From the NCBI RefSeq assembly GCF_040712315.1, contig NC_134013.1, forward strand, positions 15,163,001 to 15,227,000: 64,000 nt of DNA, written 5' to 3'. This document shows, in pieces, positions 35,187 to 47,600 of this stretch; within the stretch, counting starts at the first letter, position 1; every line of letters starts with the position of its first letter. Position numbers and translations under genes: made by a program. This DNA comes from Castanea sativa. Lineage: Eukaryota > Streptophyta > Magnoliopsida > Fagales > Fagaceae. Below the pieces are notes generated by a model, which was not told the origin of the DNA, did no database searches, and saw only the letters and a list, made by a program, of their open reading frames with translations.

Positions 35187-37543
35187 ATGACTAAAATCCA
35201 ACTTGCTAATTCACGATATTTCTATATACATGATGACTGTGAAGGACCTCATCCAGTGGACACTCACCATATTGTCATCAAACGGAATTCTGCATGGGTT
35301 TTCCTTGCCCACCTCTTTGTTCTTTTGCTGTTCATAAAGGCCATCTATCTCTGCTTATTAAATGTAATATATTTTACTTTGTTTCATTTTAGTTCTTTAG
35401 CATTCTACACTTACTAGGAAAAATTGCTGTTTGTTTCATTTCAGTTGTTCATCATATAGTATATTAGTAATTATTAAGTGCCGATGAGCTATTGGCATTA
35501 TGATTTATCAGGTAACTGGAAACAATAGCAGTAGATCCTCGAAGTGGTTGGTGTGTAAACCGTCTATAGCCCATGACAGGTGGGCTTTGAATTGTCTACC
35601 TTCTGCTACCCATGTTAGAAAGGATCTAATCAAATTTGTATCTCATGTATCTGATGTGTATGTGTGTGTGGTGCTTTCAAATTTCAACCTTCTATTATCC
35701 CAGGTCTGCATGTTTGATTTGTGTTGTACTTTTTAATATCTAGGAATGTCTCAAAGAATATAATACACACACACATATATTTAAATAACACCAATACTTA
35801 ATCATTGTGATTTTTATTGGTGTTTGATGTTGGGCGGATCGGTTGCAATTTAATGCTTTTATAACAAACACAGTTTGTTGTAACTATTTAGATAGGTAGA
35901 TACGAATTTAACTTTATGGCATCTCTGGTGGCAGGGAACATTAGGTACCATTTTCCTTCTTAGCATGCTTTCCAGTGCTTGCCTTGTCAAATCATATTAT
36001 GGGACACTTATTGAGAAAGGTGAAAAGCTAAAGACTGCTCCTTTATCTATTCTTAGTTCTTATTTTCAGGACTATAATATAAAGTGAGGAGTGGCACCTC
36101 AAGTTTTAGAATAACAATTACTACATTGCTGCTGGATTTGAATAAATTATTTTAGAGAATATTGCATTATATCTCTGATTGATTTCTTGAACTTGCATAA
36201 GCTTCATGGTGACATGACCATTTGAAATTTATGTAAGAAGGACAGGGAGACAGTGAATCACTTGCTTATGTGTTGTCTTGTGTGTAGAGATTTATGGGAT
36301 ATGGTTTTTGGTCTCTTTAGAGTACAATGGGTGATTCCTAAAGGGTTTAGATTTGCTAGCTTCTTGGCAGGGATGATTTGGGAGACATAGAAACATTTCA
36401 ATATGGGAGGCTGTTCCACATTGTTTGATGTGGGGTCTTTGGCAAGAAAGAAATGCTAGAACTTTTGAGGGGTGTGAACAGACTGTTTTTTATTTGAAGC
36501 TACAATTTTTCAAAACGTTGTTTGAGTAGATGCTGGCTTCAGGGACACATCCTTTATCTAAATTTTTAGGAGTCAAGAATCATTGTACTTGATGCATTGT
36601 TTTTGTTGATCAATAAAACTTATTACTTATATATAAAAAAACCCTATTTTCCATGCACTCATTGCTTATTTTTTTGTTCAAATGCAGAGTCTCTAGTAAT
36701 TATACCTTCACTTGGAGTGCAACTTGAAGCTCACTATTGGGGGTAATTCTTTCATCTCACATGATACTTGCAATTGGCATTATAACATTGGTTCATTGCT
36801 GTTATCAATGCATGATTTCCATTACATCTGTGAGTAGCATCAAAGAAACATGAATAGATAGCGGCATAGCTAATTCCTCCTTAATTGATAAATTTTCATT
36901 CTGCATTTTTTATACAGTGGGAGAGTTGTTCGTAGCTTTATTCCTATTGACAAAATACTTCAGCCTGTCCTGAATGAGAATGTGACTCCATTTACTTGTT
37001 ACTGGAGCTTGGTTTTGCTCGTCTGTGGCAAAAAAGAACTAATTTTGGCATTCAAGGTAAGACATGTTGGTGCATGCCCATTATATGTTGCCACTAGATA
37101 TCATTATCGTTGAACTTGACTAAAATGAACACATATATCTCGTGTTAAAAATTGCAAAACTAGTGATGCCACTTGGACAGCTGAATCAACAAAGAGCCAG
37201 TTGTGATGAGAAATTTGGGTAGAATTGTGAAGGAGAAAATACATAATGGGTAAAAGTAGAAGGGTGAGGATTTGGTTATTGGTCTTGATTTGTTAAATAT
37301 TTGGCTTACATGCTCATCCAAAAGATCACAAAGAATAATCAGGATTAAAAGTCTTACATATTCTTCATTTGTTTTTTTGTTTTAATTTGGTAAATTTTGT
37401 CACAATATTACCTTACTGGATCTTGAAAAGTTGTTCTGCAGGTAGAAAAACCGCCAGTGAAACTGTTGGTTCCCATCTGGAAGGCTTTGTGTGCTGCTAC
37501 TTGTAGTGGTGAAACCGCAGATTCTCCTGCAGAAGATAAATAA
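35187..37543 (+). CDS. PIGH: GPI-GlcNAc transferase subunit H (PIG-H)
   Basis: Subunit of the ER complex that adds GlcNAc to phosphatidylinositol, the first step of GPI-anchor synthesis. Exons 35187-35363, 35512-35550, 35935-36019, 36688-36742, 36918-37056 and 37442-37543 join in phase to about 198 residues, the normal length for the family. Two hydrophobic hairpin segments (residues about 37-58 and 73-95) precede the PIG-H domain, with SLVIIPSLGVQLEAHY, VRSFIPIDKILQPVLNE, then TCYWSLVLLVCGKKELILAF and PPVKLLVPIWKALC. The ending SPAEDK is followed by TAA. Exon 2 (13 codons) is the least certain. Intron 3 contains a LINE remnant. Confidence 0.9.
36190..36640 (+). mobile_element. LINE 3'-end remnant in PIG-H intron 3
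   Basis: Translates with stops to the zf-RVT-type tail of plant non-LTR retrotransposons (KKDRETVNHLLMCCLVCRDLW, then a WGLWRERNARTFE-like stretch), and ends in ATCAATAAAACTTATTAC with an A-rich tail. 5'-truncated and dead. It lies in the sense orientation. Confidence 0.7.
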
Positions 37544-38685
37544 ACATGCCTGTTTTTGGCTTTCTGATCTGTACCTCACTGTAAATGGAAGCTGTTCACT
37601 GCCTTTTTTAATTTCAAGGTCATGATGGCAAGCTCATAATTAGTCAGACAATGTGAATCGAGTAATGAGGGTTTCCTAGTGGCAATAATTGTCAAATGTG
37701 AATCATCTGCAAATCATTGTATCTTAGTGGGAGTTGATAGGTTTACAATAGGTGCTTGGTCTGTATAATTTGTGCCTGATGTCTTATCTGTGTTTTTTCT
37801 ATTTAATCCTCATCAGTCTATAATGTCACGAATCTCACGCTGTTATCTTGCCACAAATTTCTTTGCATTACTTTTTTTTTCTGATGGAACAGCCGAGTGT
37901 ATGTCAAAGCTTCATGACATGATGATTATTATAGTGTCCTTATGTTTCACCAACAAGCCTTAGACCTTGAAGAGTTTATTAATTTGATTTGTGACCCAAA
38001 AAAGTCTTTTTCCTGTCGGTGTTGTACATCTTTGAATTCACCGAATCCACCTCCTAAAAGAAAATGAAAAGAAAATCAAAATCTACACCAATTAACATTT
38101 TATTAAAAAAAAGTAAAAAAGTTATTTGACTCAAATAATAAACTCATAGCATAGAATAGAAGTACTTATACTAACTCCTAAGTTCCTGGCCCGTGTTACG
38201 GCGTTACCCACACCCAAAATGTACTACTATTCGTTGTTGGGCCCGTTAATAATAATAATAAGTATTGCTGTATTTCCCGTTACAACCTCCGTTTCTGTCG
38301 ATGGAGAGATAGACAGACAGACAATACGCCATAACCTTTAAGCACATTTTGCAAGAAAACCAGAAGGCTGTCTCTTACTTTTCATTTTTTTTTTTCACGC
38401 TTCAAATCTCCAAAAATTTCATTCTAATTTAACTAACACACTCGTCTTTCTCTCTCCCTCTTTCTCTTATACCTAACCAATCCCTCGATCCCACGAACAC
38501 GAACACGAACACGAATTCCCCAATTCTTTTTTTTTCCCGTACACTCATTCCGTTTTTTCACCACTTTCTGATTTCTTGGTTGAATTCGAAAATTTTGATT
38601 TTGATTCGGCGGTTGTGATCAGTGGGGGGGGGGGGATTTGAATTGAAAAAGCGTTGGAGAAGAATCGTAATGAGATAAGAAGGAA
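37544..38685. other. PIG-H 3' region and EH1 promoter / 5' leader
   Basis: No separate gene seen. The last 350 bp before the EH1 ATG are pyrimidine-rich (TCTTTCTCTCTCCC near 38450), with an ACGAAC repeat (38497-38514) and a G10 run at about 38625, typical of a plant 5' leader. Confidence 0.5.
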
Positions 38686-41600
38686 ATGGCAGGGCAGAAT
38701 CCAATGGATCAGTTCGAAGCGTACTTTAGGAGAGCCGATTTGGATGGCGATGGCAGGATCAGCGGAGCCGAGGCTGTTTCTTTCTTTCAAGGATCCAATT
38801 TGACCAAACAAGTTCTTGCTCAGGTTCTTAAATTTTTTTCATTTTTCACCACAAATTCTCCATTTTTATAATTCATCTTTGTTTCTTAGTCCTAAAATGT
38901 TTCATTATAATGAATTTAATCAAGCTGCCTCGTGTTGATGAAATTTTGGTTCTGATTTTGGTCAATGCTCTATTTCTTATGATATAATTGAGGAATTCTG
39001 GTCTGTCATAGTGAGATTTGTTGGTGTTAATTTATTATTGTTGTGTCAAGGTAAGCAAAGAAAGAAATTTGAAAAAAAAAAGTTGTCACCTTTCTGATCT
39101 GAGATAATATAAAGGTTATTACTTGCTGAGAGAGTGCAATGGATTACTGTTTTGTCCTCTCCATTTATAATGGTCTGGCTTTTACTTATGCTAATACATG
39201 TTCGGAAATTGAAGAAAATTCAGAGGGTAGGATCTCTCAGACCTTTGAGTTTGAGATTTTTTGATAGGATTCTTAAGTCAAATTTTGGGTTTTTGTGTAA
39301 GTTTAAACAGTATACCCTAAATTTAATCATGAAGAGGTTGGACCTTGGTATGAAGCAACGTGTTGTGGGTTCAAGTATGAGAATCAGCCTCTCCAAAAAT
39401 TGATAGGTAAGGTAACATTGTTGATGCAGGAGCACAACCATAATTAGGGATTAAATTTCATGTTTCTAGATGGGATTAGTTTCCTATTTGGATCAGTTAG
39501 GATTAGTATTTGAGTTCAAATTAGGATTCGTTTCAGGGATGTTTATCTTCTTCATCTCTTATTTTCCTAGAAGCTCTATAAAAGTTTCTGATTGTATGTT
39601 TTGTATTCAAACTATTATACTATTATTATTATCAATCAAAGATTATTCAACTGTCTAGCAGGGGCCTTGTGTGCTGGGTACAACCTTTATTCCCCATTTG
39701 ACTGGGAAGTTTGGCAATGTAATGTATATAAAAGGATTTAGAGCATTCCCATCAAACATCTTAAAAATTTTAGCATTTAGCATCTAAAACACTAACTTTA
39801 TAACATCTAACACATCACTTTTCAATATCTCTTACATCAGAACTTCTATTTTTTTTAACACTTCATTTAAATATTCTTTCTTTATCATTTTTTATTCTTT
39901 CTCTCTCTTTCTCAACCCAGCACCGCCGGCCACCACATCCACCCACCCATACCATAACCACCACATCCACCCACCATCGCCGCCACCAGCCACCAGCCAG
40001 ATCCACCGCAACCACAAACAACAGCAGAGGAAAAAAAAGAAAAGAAAACCTCCACATCCACATCCACCCATACCACAACCACCACATCCACCCACCATCG
40101 CCGCCACCAGCCACCAGCCAGATCCACTGCAACCACAAACAACAACAGAGGAAAAAAAAGAAAAAACCTCCACATCCAAAGCCACCGAATCAACCCAGAC
40201 CCACAAATCAACTCAGCGCCCAGACTTCTCGACCTTCAACCACTACATCTCCCTCATGCACCTCGCCAGCGAGATCAACAGCACCACCATAACCGTCTGC
40301 GCTGTTGACAACGCTGCCATGTCCGACCTCCTCTCCACCCACCCTTCCATTAACACCAAAAAAAACATCCTCTCCCTCGACGTCCTCCCCGACTACTTTG
40401 GCGCCAAAAAGCTCCACCAGATCAGTAACAGCACCGCCTTGGCTGCCACCATGTTCCAAGCCACCGGCTCCGCCCCTGGCTCCTCCGGCTTTGTCAACAT
40501 CACCGACCTCAAGGGTGGAAAGGTCGGCTTTTTCCCTGAGGACAACAACAACCAGATCAACACCACGGAATCAACCCAACAGCGAAGAGGCATAGAGAAG
40601 GAGAAAGACGGGGAGAGAGAGAGAGAGAGAGAGGAAAGCAGTGGAGAGGCACGACACACGAGAGTGAGAGAGAGAGAAAAAGAAAAGAAAATAATAAAAA
40701 ACTCTAGCATCTTGCTACATGAGGGTGTCAAAGATGAGACTCCACTGTAACTGAATGCTAAAATATTTAGCATTTAGCATCTATATTGTGGGTGTGTTTT
40801 TATGATTTGAGATGTTAAAAATGCTAAAAAATAGCATTTAGCATTTTTAGCATCTTTGATGAGAATGCTCTTATATTATGTACTTTGTTAATATGTTTTT
40901 GAACAGTGTAGAAGTTGTATTCTAGTGATTGTATCTTTTATAGTAATTTTATCTATTTATCTGTTTTTTTTTGGAAGGAATTTTAAGATTATTCAAACTA
41001 TTAGACTATTATTATTATCAATCAAAGATTATTCAACTGTCTAGCGGGGGCCTTGTGCGTTGGGTAAGACCCTTATTCCCCATTTGACTGGGAAGTTTGG
41101 CAATGTAATATATTAAAAATAAAAACATAAAAGGATTTATATTATGTACTTTGTTAATATGTTGTAGAAGTTGTATTCTAGTGAATGTATCTTTTATAGT
41201 AATTTTATCTATTTATCTGTTTTTAATTATTTTGGAAGAAATTTTAAGACTGGTCTATACTGATTTGGTTGCATGGTGATCAAAATGTTCCATATGACTT
41301 GCAGATTTGGATGCATGCTGATCAGAGCAAAACTGGTTTCCTTGGTCGTGCGGAATTTTATAATGCTCTCAGACTTGTAACTGTGGCACAAAGTAAGCGA
41401 GAATTAACCCCAGATATTGTCAAGGCAGCCCTATATGGTCCAGCTGCTGCAAAAATTCCTCCGCCAAAAATCAATCTTCCAGCCACACCTACACCCCAAA
41501 CGAATTCAATGCTTGCTGCGCCTGCTCCACAGATGGGTCCAGTTGCACCAACTTCCTCTCAAAATCTTGGCTTTAGAGCACAAGGAGTTCCAAACCCAAG

Positions 41601-44600
41601 TATGAACCAGCATTACTTTCCTCAGCAAAATCAGGCCATTAGACCACCTCAAGTCATGCCTCCTGGTACCGCTTCCCTTCCACCACAGAGTATTGCTGGT
41701 CCGGAACCAAATAGGGGGGGTAATATGTTAGGCACCAATGTTCCCAACTCAAACATCTCGAATGATTGGCTTGGTGGAAGAACAAGTGCAGTTCCTAATG
41801 GGCCTAGAGGGGTTAGTTCGTCAATGCCCTTGCCTACTTCACAGATGCAAGCTCCTGTCTCTATGGCTTCCCCAGTCTCCATGGGTTCCCAGCCTACAGC
41901 TAATGCCTCTAAAGCATTAGCTGTTACAGGAAATGGGTTTGCTTCGGACCCCATTTCTGGAGTTGATATGTTTTCTGCAATCTCATCTGGAACAAAAAAA
42001 GAACCTTCTGGGCCAAGTTACTCTTCTAGTGGTGCTCCTGCCTCTTCAGCCATCTCTCCTGTTTCTAGTGGGCCTCAACCTTTGGCTAAACAGAGCTCAC
42101 TTGATTCATTGCAAAGTGCATTCTCAATGCAACCTGCTGGCGGTCAGATTCCGCGGACCCAGTCATCATTCAGCCCAAGTCAACAGGTTTCAGCTCAAGG
42201 TTCTTCACCACTTGCAGCTTCTGGGATTTCAGTTGGACCTGGAAATTCTACTCCTGATAATTCACAGCTTTCTTGGCCAAAGATGAAACCATCTGATGTT
42301 CAGAAGTATACGAAAGTGTTTATGGAAGTAGACACTGACAGAGATGGGAAAATCACTGGTGAACAGGCACGGAATCTCTTCTTGAGTTGGAGATTACCAA
42401 GAGGTAAGGGTTCTTCTGTATGGGTGTTTACCTGTAATCTTATGCATTTTATGTATACTAGGTTGGCTGATTCTGAAACTGCACTCTCAAGCTTTCTTTT
42501 TTTTGGTTGAAGCATTGTCATTATGCATGGTGAAGTCAACCATATTCAATGTTGCAGATGCACTCGTTGCCTTTTTGGTTTTATCAGAAAAGGAAGGGGG
42601 AACCCTGAACATGAAAGAGCTATATAATTTTTTAACAAGACCCACTATCTAATCAAGATGACACCTAATGCATGGAGTCCAGAATATAAACGAGTTGAAA
42701 AACAACATGCCTACAACCACAAATATGTAGATGTTATAAGAACATTCTTCCATCTCTAACAAGCTGCTCTTAACTCTTAAGTGTCTATAATCCTTAAATT
42801 CTGTTCCAAACATACTTCAATTGTTGAACCATATTTTTTTTCACCCCATTGCCCTGGTCATAATGCTTTTTTTTTACAAATAGTGATTTTTTTGGGTAGT
42901 TAAATAATGAAGTAAAATGGTGTTCTTGTTATAGCATCCAAAGTGATAAATACAACAACCAAAAACCTTACTCCCAAGGTCAGCCATACCATATGTATTC
43001 TTTTCCATTCTTTTCTATATGAAGTCATACTCTCTGTTGCTTTCTTAGTTGACTTTTAAAAATTTTTTTTTTAAATTTTTTACTTCTATTAATATTATTT
43101 TTGGTCTTCATCCACCTTTGTTTTTTGTCTTTAACTTGAATCAGCTCACTATTTCTCACCGGTGCATTAATCGCTTTCCTTTGGACATGACCAAACCATC
43201 TCAATCGACTCTCTCATCTTTTTACCAATAGTAGCCACCTCTACCTTTAATTGATTTTCCTCATTTCTAATTTTTCCTTGTATTTATACTTATTTGTCTT
43301 AACATTATTATTTAAGCTTTACTCATTTTATGAATATATTGCTTCTTAACAATTCAACATTCAGTACCATAAAGCATAGCTAGTCCTATAAGATTAAGCT
43401 TTTTCCCTTATAGGTATTCTATGATCTTCTAACTCTTGATGCGCTGCTCTACTTTAGCTTCCCGGCTCTTATCCTATGATTCATATCCTATTCAATCTCT
43501 CTATCCTTATGAATTATTGATTCAAGATATCAAAATCTCTAGTGTGTGGTATCTCCTGACCATTAAGTCTTACAACCTCTCCATCTTTGTTTATACTTTT
43601 CTTTAACTAAACTTACATTCCATATAGTCTGTTTTAGTCCTACTTAGCCAAAAGCCTTTAGACCCTAAAGCATCTCTCTAAATTTTTTACTTGAAATTAA
43701 CTCCATATCTACTTTTATCCACTAAAACTATATTATCTACAAAAAGCATAAACTAAGGGACTTCATTTTGAATCAATCTAGTGAGTTCATCATCAGTAGT
43801 GCAAAGATATATGGATTTGATGTTCATCCCTAGCCTCCATGAACTCTTTCAAATCACCTACTATCTTTTCCAACATGACCATTCAGGTTTCCTTCAATAA
43901 AAATCATTCTCCATTTGATTATTTTGAATTAATTCATCCATGTCCTACTTATCAAATAAATAAATTAAAAATTCATCCATTTCCTCCCAAAATTTTTACG
44001 AAATAGATTCTTCCAATCCTATTTAATGGTCTCTTCTCCTGAGATAAGTTTTATTAACATACTTCAATCCTCCATTCTCCTAACTTCAACAACTTCTTTT
44101 CTAAGACTAATAGCTATTATTATCTCTACCCATTTTTATTTTAATCTTATCCTGTATACAATTACTTATGTATGAATGTTAATAAATTATAAGTACTTAT
44201 CAAGAAAAAAAAATGTTATGAATGTTCAATTTCTCTAGATTTCTCACCTACTCACTCAGTCCTCTAAAGACATTATGTTTATTTTCCTTCTAGTCATTGT
44301 ATCTACTAGTTCTATTAGTTTTCCTGTTAAAGACCCTATATTCCAAGTGCCTATGCGAACCTATTTTCTTGGACTAACTTTGTTACCCATACACCCATCC
44401 ATCAAAGTGCCAGAACTCTTGCTCATTTTTTAGTACACCTGAGTGCCAATGAAGTGTGTTGCTTAAAGGGAATGCCCTAGCTAACAGTTGCCCACTTTCA
44501 CTGCATCCAGGGTTCAATGCAGCGTGTTGCTAGTAGGGACTCCCCACCTTGTATGCATAGTGGAGTTATATTGTGTTCCAGTTTTACAGTAGGATAATCT

Positions 44601-47600
44601 TATTTGATTGATCTGCCTTTGTGTTTAATATCTCTTTATTTAACAGAAGGCTATTGGGCTTTGTCACTGTGTTCCCAGCATTCAGGGCTCGTTTGGGTAA
44701 TCTTTATTTAACACAAGGCTTATGAATGTTAATAAATTATAAGCATAGGTTTCTATGGACCTAATTGTGTCACTCCAAACTTTCTTTAGTCCACCTTAAG
44801 GTCATGGTGTAGGAGAATCTAAAGCACTAAAATGTGGGTGACAAATCCTTGAAAAAAGTGATTTGGATGAAATTATAATAGACAAATAATAATTTTTTCT
44901 TGAGTAATCCTTGAAGTAATAATTGATTAAATTGTATTGTTAGATTTCTTACATTTGAAAGTGGAGAGAATTTGTGAATATCTATGGAGATTTAGGGCTC
45001 ATTTGGTTTGGCCATGACTCAATTTTCATAACTCAATACTCATAACTCAAAACCCATAACTCATAACTCAAACCTCACTTTATCTCAAAAATTCTTGTTT
45101 GGTCAGGTAACTCAATCACATAACTCACTTTTTGCCACTATAACTCATTTCAGAAATTGAAAACTCCAAAATTCTGTTTTCAGTTTCCATCATCCATCAC
45201 TCAATTTTTTGAGTTTTGAGTGATGGAAACATCACCCAAAAGCCAAGTCAAACAAGATTTTTTCGGTGGGACCCACGCGTTTTAAAAACTCAGTGATGAA
45301 AACTGAGTGATATCACTCAAAATCATGGTGATCCAAACAAGCCCTTAGTTTCCATTTTCCTGGGATTTGGTTAACAAAATTCACTTCCCTATTATCTTTT
45401 AGCAATTAAATACTGCAGTTTCATCAATATATGGCTTGGCGATGAAACATTTCCTTTATGAAGTTATAATTTTTTATTGTGAATGGAGATTTAGGAATGA
45501 CCAAATACCATCTTTTTGCTAAGAGATCTGTCACTCGTTTACGATGATGATAACTAGAATTTTTTTTTATGATTTTTTTTTTATAGTTGTTTTCTTTAAT
45601 CTTTATGATTTTATTAGATGAATTCTTCTTTGCTGCGCTTTGTGTGTTATGTTGTTATTATGGATGTACTGTCTACTCCTGTGTTTCTGGAGTATTTATT
45701 TTTCATCCTTTTTGGACAAGCATCCTGGGGGCTTTTGTCTTGTTCTAGGATTACATATGCCGAATAATGTCATTGTTGGACCTTTTTTCAGAGGTTTTAA
45801 AGCAGGTGTGGGACTTATCTGACCAGGATAATGATAGTATGCTTTCTTTGAGGGAATTTTGCTGTGCTCTCTATATGATGGAAAGATACAGGGAAGGTCG
45901 CCCACTTCCAGCTGCGTTACCAAGTAATGTCATGTATGATGAGACACTGCTCTCTTTGACTGGTCAACCCAAAGTGACTTATGCAAATGCAGCTTGGGGC
46001 CCCGGGCCTGGTATTGATTTGAATTTCTTTTAATATCTTTGATTTCCTTCCTCTTTCCATCTAGATGTTTCCTGATGAAGCGTTTGATCTCTCTTTATGA
46101 TTAGGCTTTGGACAGCAGCAAGCGATGCCAGGTGCTAGACCAATGGCGCCTGGAACTAATTTGAGGCCACCAATGCAGGTAAGTGGCCCCCGTGCAATCC
46201 AACCCAATCAGCAAAGGCCGGGAGCGCCTGCATTGGAGGATTCCTTTCTAAACCAGCATGACACTGGAGGACAGAATGCAGCAAATTCAAAGCCTCGAGA
46301 GACAACAACTGCTGGGGAAAAGGCATTTTCTTTGTCCTTTTGTTTCACTTAACATAGTATTGATTGAACTGTGAATAAATTTTTGGTAAAAGATTATTCT
46401 TAACTTAGCTAATCAGCTTTAGCACAAATGGCTTCTGCTCCCCTTGTAAGAGTAGGGTCTAGGGTGAGGTTGTGGTTCAAAACCCACTAGGTGCATGGGT
46501 AACTTAATAATTAAAAAATGAAAAATGAAAATCCTTACCTTATAGGAATATCCTTTGTTGAAATTAATAACGATTGTACCTTCTAAGTGTTGGAAAAACA
46601 TGATGTGGAAGCGTGTTGTGTATAATTGATTAATTCGTATTTTGGTATACACCCTGTTTTATTAACTTCTCTCAAAAAAAATTTCTCTAACTTTGTTCCT
46701 TGTTCCCCAATTTTAACACACAATTTGTCAAAAAGATGTCTATAGATTTTCTTCAAAGTTTTTAAGACAGGTGCAATATCTCACTATTCTGGCCTATTAA
46801 GAGCTAGTGTTGTTTATCACTAATCTTTATTTTATTCGTTTCTTAATATAAATATGTCAACCCTATTTTATATATATTTATATATATATATATACACACA
46901 CATGGTGTAAGTGTTTTCAACGATACACAAGTTAATAACTTTTTATTGGAAGAATTTTTTTGACAAATCAACCATTGGATTACATTGTCTCTTTATACCC
47001 TTCATGCTTGCAAAATATCAAGGTGATTAGAGATTAATAACTATTTCCTCTATAAAATTTTCAAATTTCAAGTTCTTTTAAAAAAAAAAATTATATACAA
47101 AACTTGAGTTTATGGATCAAATTGTGAAAAAGATTTTGGTTGGTACAAAATTTGGCCCTCAAATATCGAGGAATTAGGCTTCACATTGTGGAATTAAGAA
47201 ATGAGACAACAATATTGGAGAGTCAATTTGGTTTCATCACTTTCATGTCAAGGTGATTCACCATGGAAGATATTTTCTTTTTTAGATGTCTAATGGAAAA
47301 ATATAGCAAAGCTCGTAAAGATCTCCGTATGATTTTAATTGACCTAGAGCATATGGTAGGGTACCTATAGAGATTATGCGGTAGGTTTTAGAACAGAAAT
47401 AAGTTTCCTATAAATTATGTTAAGTTGATTAAGGATGTGTATGTTAGAGTTGTAATAAGTGGGAGAATAAATGGAGGCACATGTGAGTTTCCTATCACTA
47501 TAGGTTTGCATCAAGTCCATATCTCTTTGCCTTAGGGATGGATGAGTTTATGGGATCGATTCAAAATGAAGTTCCTTAGTGTATAATATTTTGCGGATGA

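Larger units (their letters stand above)
39605..41247. repeat. Tandem duplication inside EH1 intron 1
   Basis: A unit of about 255 bp (starting ATTCAAACTATTA, including CCCATTTGACTGGGAAG and TTATATTATGTACTTTG) is present twice: copy A at 39605-39740 plus 40871-40989, copy B at 40990-41247. Copy A is split by the Harbinger-like element; copy B is unbroken. Confidence 0.9.

Noticed and set aside
39863..40211. Trp/Gly/Val-rich open frames on the minus strand
   Set aside because: They are the antisense of a CCACCA-rich tandem pair inside the Harbinger-like element; no family, low complexity.
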